NCBI GenBank assembly: GCA_032629725.1
Contig: JAFEVB010000007.1
Location: forward strand, 434,001 to 498,000
DNA length: 64,000 nt
Source of the DNA: Gremmenia infestans
Lineage: Eukaryota > Ascomycota > Leotiomycetes > Helotiales > Hamatocanthoscyphaceae
Direction: 5' to 3'
The notes under the pieces are model-generated. The model saw only the letters and a list, made by a program, of their open reading frames with translations. It did no database searches and was not told the origin of the DNA. How positions within the stretch are numbered: position 1 is the first letter of the stretch; the number at the start of each line of letters is the position of its first letter. This document shows, piece after piece, positions 45,360-54,818 of this stretch. The translations under genes and the position numbers were made by a program.

Positions 45360-47498
45360 ATGCAGAACGAAATCACGCTTTCAATTGGAGGCGAGCTTTA
45401 TTCTAGCCTTGACGAAGCTGCGGACGAGATAAGGCTGGTTACCATCCAGCTTTGCCTGTCTGGACGTCCCTTACAGTGCAAACTTGAGAAGGTTTCGTTA
45501 AAAGACGTTAAACCAGACTATGCTTCGTTTGTGCTCTCTAATGGCCTATCTGCGAAAACACCGCGCAAAGCCAAAGAAAGATGGGCTGTGTCGCCTTGTG
45601 GTGCTCGAGCTGATCCTCCGCCCAAAGGAGCGGATCAGTTTTTAGGAAGTGTCCCGACCCCAAATCGCTACCGCTTCAAGTGGGGCGACTTCGCTGCTCT
45701 GTCGTACGTCTGGGGAAATGACGCAGTACGGAGAGATATCATTTTGAACGGCGAATTAGTGTCGGTCACTGCAAACCTTGAGGGTGCTTTACGAGCATTA
45801 GCAGGCGACGATGCTTTCGGGAGTCGCTACAAGCTCTGGGTCGATGCTATATGCATAAACCAAGTCGACGACCAAGAAAGGGCCCATCAAGTTCAGAAAA
45901 TGAGAGAGATCTACAGCGGTGCCTGGGCTGTGATCGCATGGATCGGAGGGAGTTGGCCCAGTGCCGACATCAACCACGCTTTTCAGTTCCTCCGGATCAT
46001 CGCTTCTCTTCAGGGAGACCAACGAGATCTTAGTAAATTGCAGACCGAAAGTGGAGAACCATCCAGGGGAACGTATTTCTACGCCCTGAACGAGCTGATG
46101 AAACAGGAATACTGGTTTCGACTTTGGGTTATCCAGGAACTCATCATGGGGGCTTCTTCCACAGTCCTCCGCCATGGGAATCAAGTCATCGACTGGAGTA
46201 CGTTTTGCAAGGGAATTGGTGTTTTGTATCATGGATCCAACTGGATCTTTAAAGACCAGGAGCGGCAGCGAGAACTTACGTCCAGAAGTATCCGCGACGA
46301 TCCAGCGTGGCAGACCTATAGTATTCACCTTGTCCACATAGACCTCCGCCCGTTGAGTCGTTTCGATGAGGAAGGGACAAACCGAGTCAGCTTCCGTCGT
46401 CTTCTTGACATTGCAAATTCCGCTCACTGTCGCGATGTGCGCGACAAAGTCTTTGCATTAGTAGGGATGATGAACTCTGCTATCTCAGCAGATATAATGG
46501 AAGCCTACGGATTCGAACCACCAAGGCTCTTTGCTGCCGTTGCCCGGGCGTTTATTGCTCATACAAACACCCTGGAGCCACTGCGCCACGGAAACCCTTG
46601 GGGTCGCGTAGGGACACCTTCGTGGGCGGCTGATTGGACTTGGAAGGGGCGCATACGATTCTCTCGGCCGGAATACAACATTGTTGCACCGCCCTGGGAC
46701 TCCTTAGAGCCAGAACCAGACCCCGACACTATTTACTGCGCTCATGGAGGAATGCCAGCGTCCTACACGTTCCTAAATAACTGGAGACTGCTTCAGTGTA
46801 AAGGATTCATATTTGACGAGGTGGTCGGCCTGGGTGCCCCAGAGGCGGCTTTCTTCAAGTGGGACAAGCAACGAATTATCCAGTGCCCTTCTTGGAGAAG
46901 TGCATACGGAGATTTTGAGGCAACAAGTTCGGCTCTCTGGCATAATCTGTTGCTCTCCATCGTAGCTAAGGGCGAACGTGCCCAGCGACGTCACGCCGCA
47001 CTCTTAAGTCTCCCGTCCTCCTTTTGGGCAGCCTTGCCACAATTTCAATCAAAAGGATGGGACTGGCTAGCAGGGCAAAGGGGATACTACTTCAAGTGGG
47101 AGGAATGGCGATATGCACACGACTACTTTATGCTCGGGGAACAGCCACTAGGGAGCTTCTTCACAGATATCATCCCGCAGGATGCCGAGGAGCTCACATA
47201 CACAGAAGTCTACTGTAGTTCTCAAAGGGCCGTGCAGCAACGGAGATTCATGCTGACGAAGAATGGTTATTTCGGATGGGGCCCTGACAACATATACGAC
47301 ACCGATCAGTCAAAAGAACTTAGGGTCGGTGATCAGATTGCCATTTTGCTTGGGTGCAGCACGCCTCTTGTTATTCGGCCAGCGGGTGACAAGTTCGAGG
47401 TCGTGGGTGAAGCATATGTGCAGGGCTTCATGGATGGAGAAGCACTCATTCTTTCGGAATCAGGGGCTTGTGACATACAGCCTTTCATATTTTGTTAA
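45360..47498 (+). CDS. HET-domain (heterokaryon incompatibility) protein
   Basis: Single exon, 712 residues. The HET domain has its three classical blocks: FAALSYVWGN at 111-120, KLWVDAICINQVDDQERAHQ near 160 with YSGAWAVIAWIGG, and FRLWVIQELIMGASSTVL. The region after the domain has no nucleotide-binding or repeat motif I recognise. It contains DVRDKVFALVGMM, typical of the second half of long HET proteins. HET domains are TIR-like modules that trigger cell death when unlike fungal strains fuse. It lies at the head of a stretch with ISG12- and senescence-family genes. Which allorecognition system it belongs to cannot be told. Confidence 0.9.
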   Translation: MQNEITLSIGGELYSSLDEAADEIRLVTIQLCLSGRPLQCKLEKVSLKDVKPDYASFVLSNGLSAKTPRKAKERWAVSPCGARADPPPKGADQFLGSVPTPNRYRFKWGDFAALSYVWGNDAVRRDIILNGELVSVTANLEGALRALAGDDAFGSRYKLWVDAICINQVDDQERAHQVQKMREIYSGAWAVIAWIGGSWPSADINHAFQFLRIIASLQGDQRDLSKLQTESGEPSRGTYFYALNELMKQEYWFRLWVIQELIMGASSTVLRHGNQVIDWSTFCKGIGVLYHGSNWIFKDQERQRELTSRSIRDDPAWQTYSIHLVHIDLRPLSRFDEEGTNRVSFRRLLDIANSAHCRDVRDKVFALVGMMNSAISADIMEAYGFEPPRLFAAVARAFIAHTNTLEPLRHGNPWGRVGTPSWAADWTWKGRIRFSRPEYNIVAPPWDSLEPEPDPDTIYCAHGGMPASYTFLNNWRLLQCKGFIFDEVVGLGAPEAAFFKWDKQRIIQCPSWRSAYGDFEATSSALWHNLLLSIVAKGERAQRRHAALLSLPSSFWAALPQFQSKGWDWLAGQRGYYFKWEEWRYAHDYFMLGEQPLGSFFTDIIPQDAEELTYTEVYCSSQRAVQQRRFMLTKNGYFGWGPDNIYDTDQSKELRVGDQIAILLGCSTPLVIRPAGDKFEVVGEAYVQGFMDGEALILSESGACDIQPFIFC

Positions 47499-48101
47499 CT
47501 ATATTTCAGAGCTATGTTCTATTTTAGCAGACCGAATCCCTTAGGCAGAAGTGCATTTATATCACGTGGTAAGGCTAACGCAGAGAGATTTGCTGCCAGA
47601 TCTGGAAAGCCAAAGGTGGATAATGGATTAAGACTCTTAAAATCTACGCCAGTCACTAAACTATATAGGGAAATGTTAACTAAGCCCATCGAGGCCTAGG
47701 TAATGTTGAGCAAGTCGCTTGATCCATGTGAGAGCATAACGCAGCTTTCTCAAGGGCAAAGCTATTAATGGAACAGATCAATTACTTACAAACGCGATGG
47801 TACCCTGGATTTCTGCAATCTGGACAACAGCATAACTTGAAACTAATCAAGGGGCCCGTCACATATCGGCTTTTTAATCAAGACAAGAGCGGGTAGGTCG
47901 CCATTCAAGGCTCCCCGCATATCTCCAAGTTAAGTCAATTAGTAAAGAAAATAAACCATAGAGCATTCACTCTCGCCTCACTCTCGCCTCTAGCACTCGC
48001 ATTCGAGCGCAGCTGCACGTCTCCTCCTACCTCGAGCCAAAAGCATCAACAATGGCCTTCTTCGTGCAGATCGGCGCGTCACTCCAGGACCTGTGGCGGC
48101 G
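47499..48101. other. Intergenic region with a 61-codon open frame
   Basis: An ATG-started frame at 47514-47699 reads MFYFSRPNPLGRSAFISRGK and then ANAERFAARSGKPKVD. It looks protein-like but is unrecognised, and it begins 16 bases after the HET stop. It may be a relic or an extra exon. A strong-context ATG at 48053 (CAACAATGG) opens a 29-codon frame not in phase with the ISG12-like gene. Confidence 0.4.
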
Positions 48102-48545
48102 ATGGATCAGTGGGGACAGTATCAACTCGGTCCGGCTCTAGGCAGTGCCGCAAAAGCAGTCGACGATTTCGGGAGGGATAAGCTGCGACTAGCGCTCAGT
48201 GAAGTTGGCAAGAACCTAGACGAATTTGGCAAGACGAAGCTGAGCCCTGTATTGGTAGGCACAGGAGCCGCTTTGGACGACTTTGGAAAGAGCAAGCTGG
48301 GGCTCGCTCTCAGTGAGTTGCAAAGGCTGCGGATCATCTCGGTCATCATCATCTTGGACCTGCTGTTGGAGGAGTCGGCAAGTCCCTTGATGTATTTGGG
48401 AAGACCAAGTTGGGTCCTGCAGTTGGGGCGGACAGCAGCGGCTCTTGATGGCTTCGGTAAAAACAAGTTGCGACCTGCTTTCGGCCAAGTAGCAAAGACA
48501 GCGGATTATGTCGGCCAGCACCAACTCAGACCAGCACTGGACAAG
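48102..48545 (+). repeat. 57-bp coding tandem repeat, eight copies
   Basis: Copies start at 48102, 48159, 48216, 48273, 48329, 48386, 48444 and 48501 (the last incomplete). All complete units are 57 bp except the fourth (56) and the sixth (58). Each encodes a 19-residue unit with a central FGxxKL core. Confidence 0.85.
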
Positions 48546-49075
48546 CCTCCCGGAGAATCTGGCAAGTGGATCAAGGAGCACCCCGGACAGATAGCTCTTG
48601 TTGCTACTAGTGTGGCTACATTAGCTGTACCTAGTATTGTGAGCGGACATTTACTCTGGGCTTTCGGGTGTATACGTGCTGGTATACTAGGAGGTAAGAT
48701 CTTGTTCTTTTTTGTCTTCTTCTTTCTTTCGGCCGTCTTTATTTCCCTGTGGCTTTTGCTAGCCATTTACTTACATTGGGAATATTTATAGGATCGGCAG
48801 CAGCTGTGGTTCAGTCTACGGTGGGCAATCTAGCTGCTCGAGGAGCAATTCCAACTTTGCAGAGTGCTGGTGCGGGAGGTTATGGCGTTCTGAGAGTTGG
48901 CGCAGTAGCTCTAGGGGCTGCTGGATTGATGAGTAAGGATAACAGAGGAAAGGAGGGTGGAACAACCATGGACAGTGGAAACAAGACAGACGAGGAAGAT
49001 GAAGAGGAAGAGGGGCTGGAGGGGAAGGTGCTGGAGCAAAAGCAAAAGCAAAAGGATCAGGAAGGGGCTGCTTGA
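48102..49075 (+). CDS. IFI6/ISG12-family protein with N-terminal repeats
   Basis: The model is join(48102..48693,48792..49075), 291 residues. Eight 19-residue repeats (for example VDDFGRDKLRLALSEVGKN, LDEFGKTKLSPVLVGTGAA) precede the interferon-6-16 domain. That domain has IALVATSVATLAVPSIVSGH, then after the intron GSAAAVVQSTVGNLAARG and IPTLQSAGAGGYGVLRVGAV. The tail is acidic, then Gln/Lys-rich. Animal ISG12/IFI27 proteins sit in mitochondrial or nuclear membranes and promote apoptosis; fungal roles are unknown. Repeats 3 and 5 carry length changes of -1 and +1, so residues about 75-112 are read out of the ancestral frame. The start is uncertain: the better-context ATG at 48053 is in another frame. 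The gene may be partly decayed. Confidence 0.7.
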
Positions 49076-49571
49076 ATGTTCTTCTCTGTAGTTTAGAGCT
49101 CCTTCTCGCTCTCATTTCTTGTCCTTGGTCTTTCTGCTTTAAATCAAATGTTTTCATTGCTGATCGAATGCAGCTATCATTTCGTCCTACATCCCGATTT
49201 AGTGATTTGTAATAAGACATTCAAGCTTTCCCCAAGAAAGGCTGCACTTATTTCCGTGTTACTTAAGCAAACCAACCAACCATTCCCTCTACAAGTTAAG
49301 GGCATACAGTTGCAAGACAGCGCTACATTTTTTGAACACCAGTTTAAGACACACATTCTCCGAATTCAAGTATTGTCAGTTTTGACAGGAGGAGTATAAT
49401 GCTGCACCCGAGAAGCAAATTCACATGCAGTAAGAAGAATTTGGAAGAGCATTTTGAGATCTATTCGGCTAGAAAAGTCTCGCAGATAACTCTTTTATTA
49501 AGCTTCCACATCTCCTAAACATCTCCTAAACATCCCCCTACACCATCCACCGATCGCGAAACACGCCTCTT
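49076..49571. other. Convergent intergenic region
   Basis: 3' flanks of the ISG12-like gene and the small Cys/His-headed gene. An 83-codon frame at 49148-49399 has no family features. Confidence 0.5.
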
Positions 49572-49994
49572 CTAGTTACCCTCGCGGTTGCGCTCACGCG
49601 TGTCTCGTCTACCATCCTCTCCTTCCTCCCATTCCCTTCGTGCTTGTTCCCATTGTTCTTGTTCTATCTCCTCCCTTTCAATTCGTGCTTCCTCCTCCCT
49701 TTCCCTTTGTTCTCTCTCCTCTCTTTCCCTTTGGTCTCTCTCCTCCCTCCTTCGCATTCTCCTCTCCTCTGCCTCATCTATCAAATTGTTAGCTATTTCC
49801 TCGCAATCACCGCAGAATAATCTATCGAATCCAATGGCGTCGACGTGCGGTGCCGCCTCTGGCACCACATTGCCAGGTCGTCTGTTTGTGATACAGAATC
49901 TGATGTCAAGGGCCAAGTCATAAAGGCGACCGCAGGGGATTTCGCACTCTAGTTCGTGGCCGCAAGCATGCATTATGTTCTGGGTGTGGCACAT
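49572..49994 (-). CDS. Small Cys/His-headed coiled-coil protein
   Basis: Single exon, 140 residues. The N-terminus MCHTQNIMHACGHELECEIP and a following PC, FC and FCGDC could bind zinc; such MCH...ACGH starts are common in small fungal proteins. From about 75 it is a nearly uninterrupted Arg/Glu helix (EERDQREREEREQREREEEA), a likely coiled coil. No function is known to me. It lies between the two ISG12-like genes. Confidence 0.6.
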   Translation of the reverse strand: MCHTQNIMHACGHELECEIPCGRLYDLALDIRFCITNRRPGNVVPEAAPHVDAIGFDRLFCGDCEEIANNLIDEAEERRMRRREERDQREREEREQREREEEARIEREEIEQEQWEQARREWEEGEDGRRDTRERNREGN

Positions 49995-51480
49995 GGCTTG
50001 TATCTAATGTTGAGGCGCTGGGTATTCGCGTTGATCTGATTAAGTAACAAGGTACCTGGTATCTTAAGAGTAGCTTATGTTGCAGTGAACGTTTAGTAGT
50101 GTAGATCGATTTATCGTATGCTTTGTGTGTTGGTATCTTTGAGAGTGCAAGGAAAAGAGGACAAGAACGAGCTTTTTATATGATTTTATCTTACTGACAG
50201 TTGTGAATCAGAGGGAAGACGATCGAAAGGGAAGCAATAATACCATGATTGTTCTGCTAATGCGAAGTTGAGTAGATGCTACAATCACTTGGTCTGTAAA
50301 TGTACATTCATACAGCTCCACGTTGAAATTCACATACAGACGTACTGCTGTGATGTTGGGACTGGTAAAGGATTGTCCCTCTAGGTACCTATCGGAAGGT
50401 TGATGTGGCTAAACCTAAGCGAGGGAAAAGGGGGCACCAGGGGGCACCATTCAGCCAGCCGCTACTTTTCTAACAAGCGACGAACATTCAAAGCGAATGC
50501 CTCGGACATTAACTTGCTTATTGCCAGACGATACACAGAATGTAGAATAACCGATTCAGCTTCAAGGAATTTGAAAAACCATCCGAACGATTTTTATCTA
50601 GCGCACAATATTAATCTGCATTTACATTCCTCCATACTCCATCTTTCCCACAACCAACTTATCAGCGGTAGCCGAGCAAATAGGCCCTTTCATACCATTC
50701 TCTATACCCTAGAGTTCCAATACAAAATAGACCCGAGATTGATAACGGCAGCGCCCCACGGCCCAACGACTTGCGGTAGCAAGGCGGACAATCGTAGAAC
50801 GATGGCGAACATTCGGGCGGTGCTGTTGGGGAAGAAGAGCAAGGCGATGATGTGGAAGAGGGGGAACATGGCGTTTGTTTGTGGATGTGCTGGTTTTGCA
50901 ATTGGAAGGGAAGGTGGGGTGGTGTGGAAGTTGATGTGGAAGTGGAATGGATGTGTGGAGCGATGTGCTGAAAGCCTTGGAGGTAATATTGATGTAAGAA
51001 TTAAAATATACCTCCAAGGTAATATGAGATGCTGATGATGATATGAAGAAAATGCAAATTTATGGGAGGAGCCTGTCATTTGAATAGGAAGCACGTATGC
51101 AGGGTATCTGGATCCCTTTCTAGCTGGCTTCGCAAAGTCTCAAATTCCGTTTATTAATTTATTTATTGATTGATTTGTTTCGTTTCGGATCCAGCGAGTA
51201 TGATAAGTATTCTCCTCCTAACTTCCCACTGCGACATCGAGTTTGATCATGACAAACAATATAAAGCTGAAAGAAATCTCAGGCACGGATGGGTGACAAA
51301 CACTAGTCCAGGCTGAAACCCCATTGTAGACTGCAAGGCTCTTTTGCATATCTAGAATTTCATGGCAATTTAAGCACACCTCAATCAGATTTCGCTCCTC
51401 CTGACCATGATTCTTCCTATAACCTTAGTAGATTGGTTGGTTCGTCATTCACCATGTACCACGGCTGGGGGTCTGGGACG
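49995..51480. other. Intergenic region with a possible short hydrophobic frame
   Basis: No strong gene. On the minus strand 50702-50869 reads a 55-residue hydrophobic peptide, MFPLFHIIALLFFPNSTARM onward. This could be a tiny membrane protein or chance; the antiparallel plus-strand frame at 50400-51035 is not convincing. A CAG-poor, T-rich tract lies near 51150-51185. Confidence 0.35.
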
Positions 51481-52324
51481 TTACCCATCCTGGTCCGTTT
51501 TGTACTCCTCTTCAGTAGAATGCGCGTGAATATCATCAGCACCACTGAACATTCCAACTACACCTCCAATAGCAGACCCAAACCTGGTCAATCCATGCAC
51601 AGCCGCAACCCCATACCCTCCCATCTGCGAGCTTGTCAGATACGCAATTATGCTTCTTGCGCCTACTTTCCCTACTGCTGATTGAATCATTGCTGCTGTA
51701 CTTCCTAATTACACGTATTAATAAAAACCCTGAAAAGGTAACGAGGTTGAGAAGTGAGATTTTGGATACATGTCGTAACATGAAGGTGTAGAGTGACCTT
51801 TCGAAAACTGAAAACTCACCTGCCCTCACACCAGCAGAACCCCAACCAGCAGCCCATAGTACAGGCCCAGCGATAATACCAGGGGCGAAGAAAGTCAGCG
51901 CGTTGGCAGCCATCCAAGCGGTCTTGACTGGGTGTTCTTTTGCACGTTTCAAGGCTTCTTCCGGGAATTTCTGCGCCTTCTTTAAGATGACATCTAAAAC
52001 CGGTTTACCAGCACCGTCATCGCCTTCATCGGCCATAGCTTCAAAGAATTCCTGGCCATAGTTCTCGATTGCTTTGACGCCTTTCTCGAGTGCTGGAGCC
52101 AGGATGTTCTGTCCGAAGTTGGTAGCATCAGCCACTGCAGCTCCAAGGTGCTGTCCCCCAAAATCGCTCGCGGTCTTGAAGACCTCTCCAGCAGCTGGTT
52201 CCAAAGTCTTCTTCCACAAGTCTCCCAAAGCCTTGAACCCTTCATCAGGGGTGAGAGCATACCCAACTTGCCCGAATTGGATTGCAGAATACAGGCAAAC
52301 GACGAGCAAGGCTTGGAGCTTCAT
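51481..52324 (-). CDS. IFI6/ISG12-family protein with signal peptide
   Basis: The model is complement(join(51481..51704,51821..52324)) within one base: exon 1 ends at 51820 on G and exon 2 begins GA, restoring Gly; 242 residues. A signal peptide (MKLQALLVVCLYSAIQFGQV) is followed by EGFKALGDLWKKTLEPA and repeats of the same kind as in the other ISG12-like gene (SDFGGQHLGAAVADA, TNFGQNILAPALEKG). The family domain has HPVKTAWMAANALTFFAPGI, IAGPVLWAAGWGSAGVRA, then STAAMIQSAVGKVGARS and LTSSQMGGYGVAAVHG. The two genes are thus paralogues that differ in leader and tail. Targeting to the secretory or a membrane compartment is predicted; function is unknown. Confidence 0.78.
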
Positions 52325-53109
52325 TTTAATAACCGAGCTTGATATCGGTGTCGTATGTACGAGTAAATGCGGTTGAAGATGAATAGTACAGATGAAATTG
52401 AGGTTGAGATTGAGGGACTTCAGTCGCGAGGCCGTTGGTGACGTTAGTGTTTTGATTCAGCGTTCCGCACCTTACCTCAGGTTTGAAAAACACCCGGCAA
52501 AGATGTTAGGAAGACTGCGGATTAGTTTTGAGAAAGAGGAGGGATGGCTAAGATGGAGGATGGCTAGAATGGAATGGAGCCTAGCCTGGCCTGACGAGAT
52601 CCATAGACGCTAATTTGGCGCTAACGCCCCCTCATCACGTGTACGTGACACAAGATCGTGGCGCCTCAAAAGCCTCCCCTAATAGTATGTAAAAAGGGGG
52701 AAAGTATAAGATTCAAAAACCGTACACTTGTTCTCTTATATAGCTACCTAGATATATGCATAAACAAATCATTCGATACCCACTAAAAAACCGAAAAATT
52801 TTATGACTTGGGTTTAATAGCTTGATTATTCTTCTTGTTCATTTTCTTTCGAATGGGAGCGTAGGAGACTAGGAATAGAAGCGATTACATCGGCATAAGG
52901 TATACTAAGACTAATACCAGAAGAAAGCGCTGCAATACTCGAGTACATACCAACCAACCAATCGCACAGGAGGGTAAAATAAAATCCAGAGGTATAAATA
53001 TGTCATAACCCATTACCCATCATCCTAACCTACCCACCGACTTCCGACCCATTCATACGTAGAATCATAATACTCGGGAGTAATTTCGCTCAAAAAAGGT
53101 TCATCAATC
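52325..53109. other. Intergenic region
   Basis: Promoter of the second ISG12-like gene and 3' flank of the senescence-domain gene. No other gene is seen. Confidence 0.55.
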
Positions 53110-54818
53110 TCAACGCTTGACATCCGCGGCCTTCTGTCCCTCAAGCGGCTCTCCGGGTCCACTGCCATAAGCAGGCGGCGCGGCCCGTCCGTAGCCCACA
53201 ACATCAGGGGACTCACGTCCACCAGTCATACTAAGATCATCATTTAATCGTCCCTTGCCATCCTTGATTGAAGAAGCCCCCGAGCCCATCCCACTCGTCA
53301 TCACACCCCCATCACCACCCCCAACGATCAAATCTCCGCCCCCGCGAACCTTGCCAACAACCATACCCTTGGCGACAGATTTGACAATAGCTTTCCTCGA
53401 CACGCCTGCAGCATCAATATAGACAAGTCCAACGTTCTTGAAACCACCACCAATACTCTTAGAGATTTCCCCAGCTTCGGGTCCATATTTGTGGCCTACG
53501 ACCGTAGTAGCGGCCGTGGAGGTAGAAGCCAGGAGGTTTCGACCCGCTTGATCAATACCATCAGCAATGGTAGAAAACGCCATCATGCTCTTGTTCAATA
53601 AACCAGGCTTATATTCATCCACCAGCGTGCCATCCGGTGCAATGCCCTTATGTGCCCTCGTCCCACGCTTTGAAAGCGTAGCTCCGATGTTCTGCGCATA
53701 TTTGCCTACTTGACCTACGGTTTTAGAACTCAGGCCTGCTGCCCCTTCAGTGAAGGTATGCACTTTGCGCACGCGAGCCTGGGTTGTAGGGGTAAAGGTC
53801 ATGGGCTTGGAGTTTGGCTTTGTCTTTTGCGTGAAGGACTCGGCTTGGGTTGTTAGGGTTTTGGAGACGAAAGATGAGGTTGTGACGATGAGGCGCGACG
53901 CCATGGCTGCTTTGCCGACGAGGGTAGAGTTTTTGTAGGCGGGATGCATAGACATTTCGAGGTACTCTTTCGAGGCTGGGGCCACACCGATGTTTTGAGA
54001 ACCATCTTGTGGGAGAGTGATTTCGACAGGGTCTGGTGGTCGTCAGTGATGTGAAAGGAACATATTTAGAGACGCCGTGGACTTTGCCATTACTGATGGG
54101 AGTACAAACCTTTAGATCCTGGCTTCATCTTTATATCTTCCACCACATGGAAACCTTCACCAAGTTCCCCAACTACACTTCCATTCTCCTCATCAACCAG
54201 CACGATCTGACCTCCAGCAACCGAACTAGAGCTGCCTGGGACATATGCCTCTCCTGGTTGAAAAGCCGAGGGATCGTATGCAGCAATAGGAGCACTCTTT
54301 TCCTTTGACTTACGAGACCTAGCGCTCTTTGGCGGCGGGGCACGCTCCAAAAATGCCGTACATTGGGCGAGAATTGTCTCAAATGTATCGACATCCTCTT
54401 GAGAACCCTTGCCACTCCCTACACCAGGGAATTCTATCCTTGTAAAAGCCCCACTCTCTGGACCAAGGTCCCATCTTGGGATTAGGTAGCTATTGGGCGG
54501 TTGATGGTAGATTTGGGTGGTTGCAGGAAGAGGGAGGTCGAGCTCGGGAGGCAGATGGAGATGGAGGTAGAAGTCTTCTTCTGGGGCCTGGGATTGTGGG
54601 TCGGCGGAGGATAGGCCAGAGAATGGTGAGGAGGTCGGGACCATCAAGAGGGAAAGGGTTTGGGGGCCTGAAGCTGTTAAGGACTCCTCTTTGCCATTCT
54701 CGATATGGTAGGCATTAATGCCATTGATGGCATAGAGAAGCTTGGGGTCCTATTGATATCAGTGAGATTGCGCTGGTGTAAAGATCATTTAGCAGCTTAC
54801 ATTGTGTCCTGAAGCCAT
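53110..54818 (-). CDS. Senescence/spartin-domain protein
   Basis: The model is complement(join(53110..54032,54110..54749,54801..54818)), 526 residues; the first exon is only 18 nt (MASGHN). The N-terminal half has a beta-rich region with DPKLLYAINGINAYHIENG and a Ser/Arg/Lys linker. The C-terminal senescence domain runs from SKEYLEMSMHPAYKNSTLVG through ASRLIVTTSSFVSKTLTTQA, FSTIADGIDQAGRNLLASTS and VGHKYGPEAGEISKSIGGGF. In plants and animals this domain (spartin, EARLY-RESPONSIVE dehydration type) binds lipid droplets and membranes. The tail is Gly-rich with a PPAY motif. In this fungus the role is inferred to be lipid droplet or membrane stress. Confidence 0.85.

Noticed and set aside
48313..48422. 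GTGAGT...CTGCAG as an intron removing the shifted repeats
   Set aside because: Splicing it leads to a stop after eight codons and does not rejoin the repeat frame.
49588..49923. 111-codon Ser-rich plus-strand frame
   Set aside because: Antisense to the Arg/Glu coiled-coil gene.
50400..51035. 211-codon plus-strand frame
   Set aside because: No ATG context, no family features and a composition typical of chance frames.
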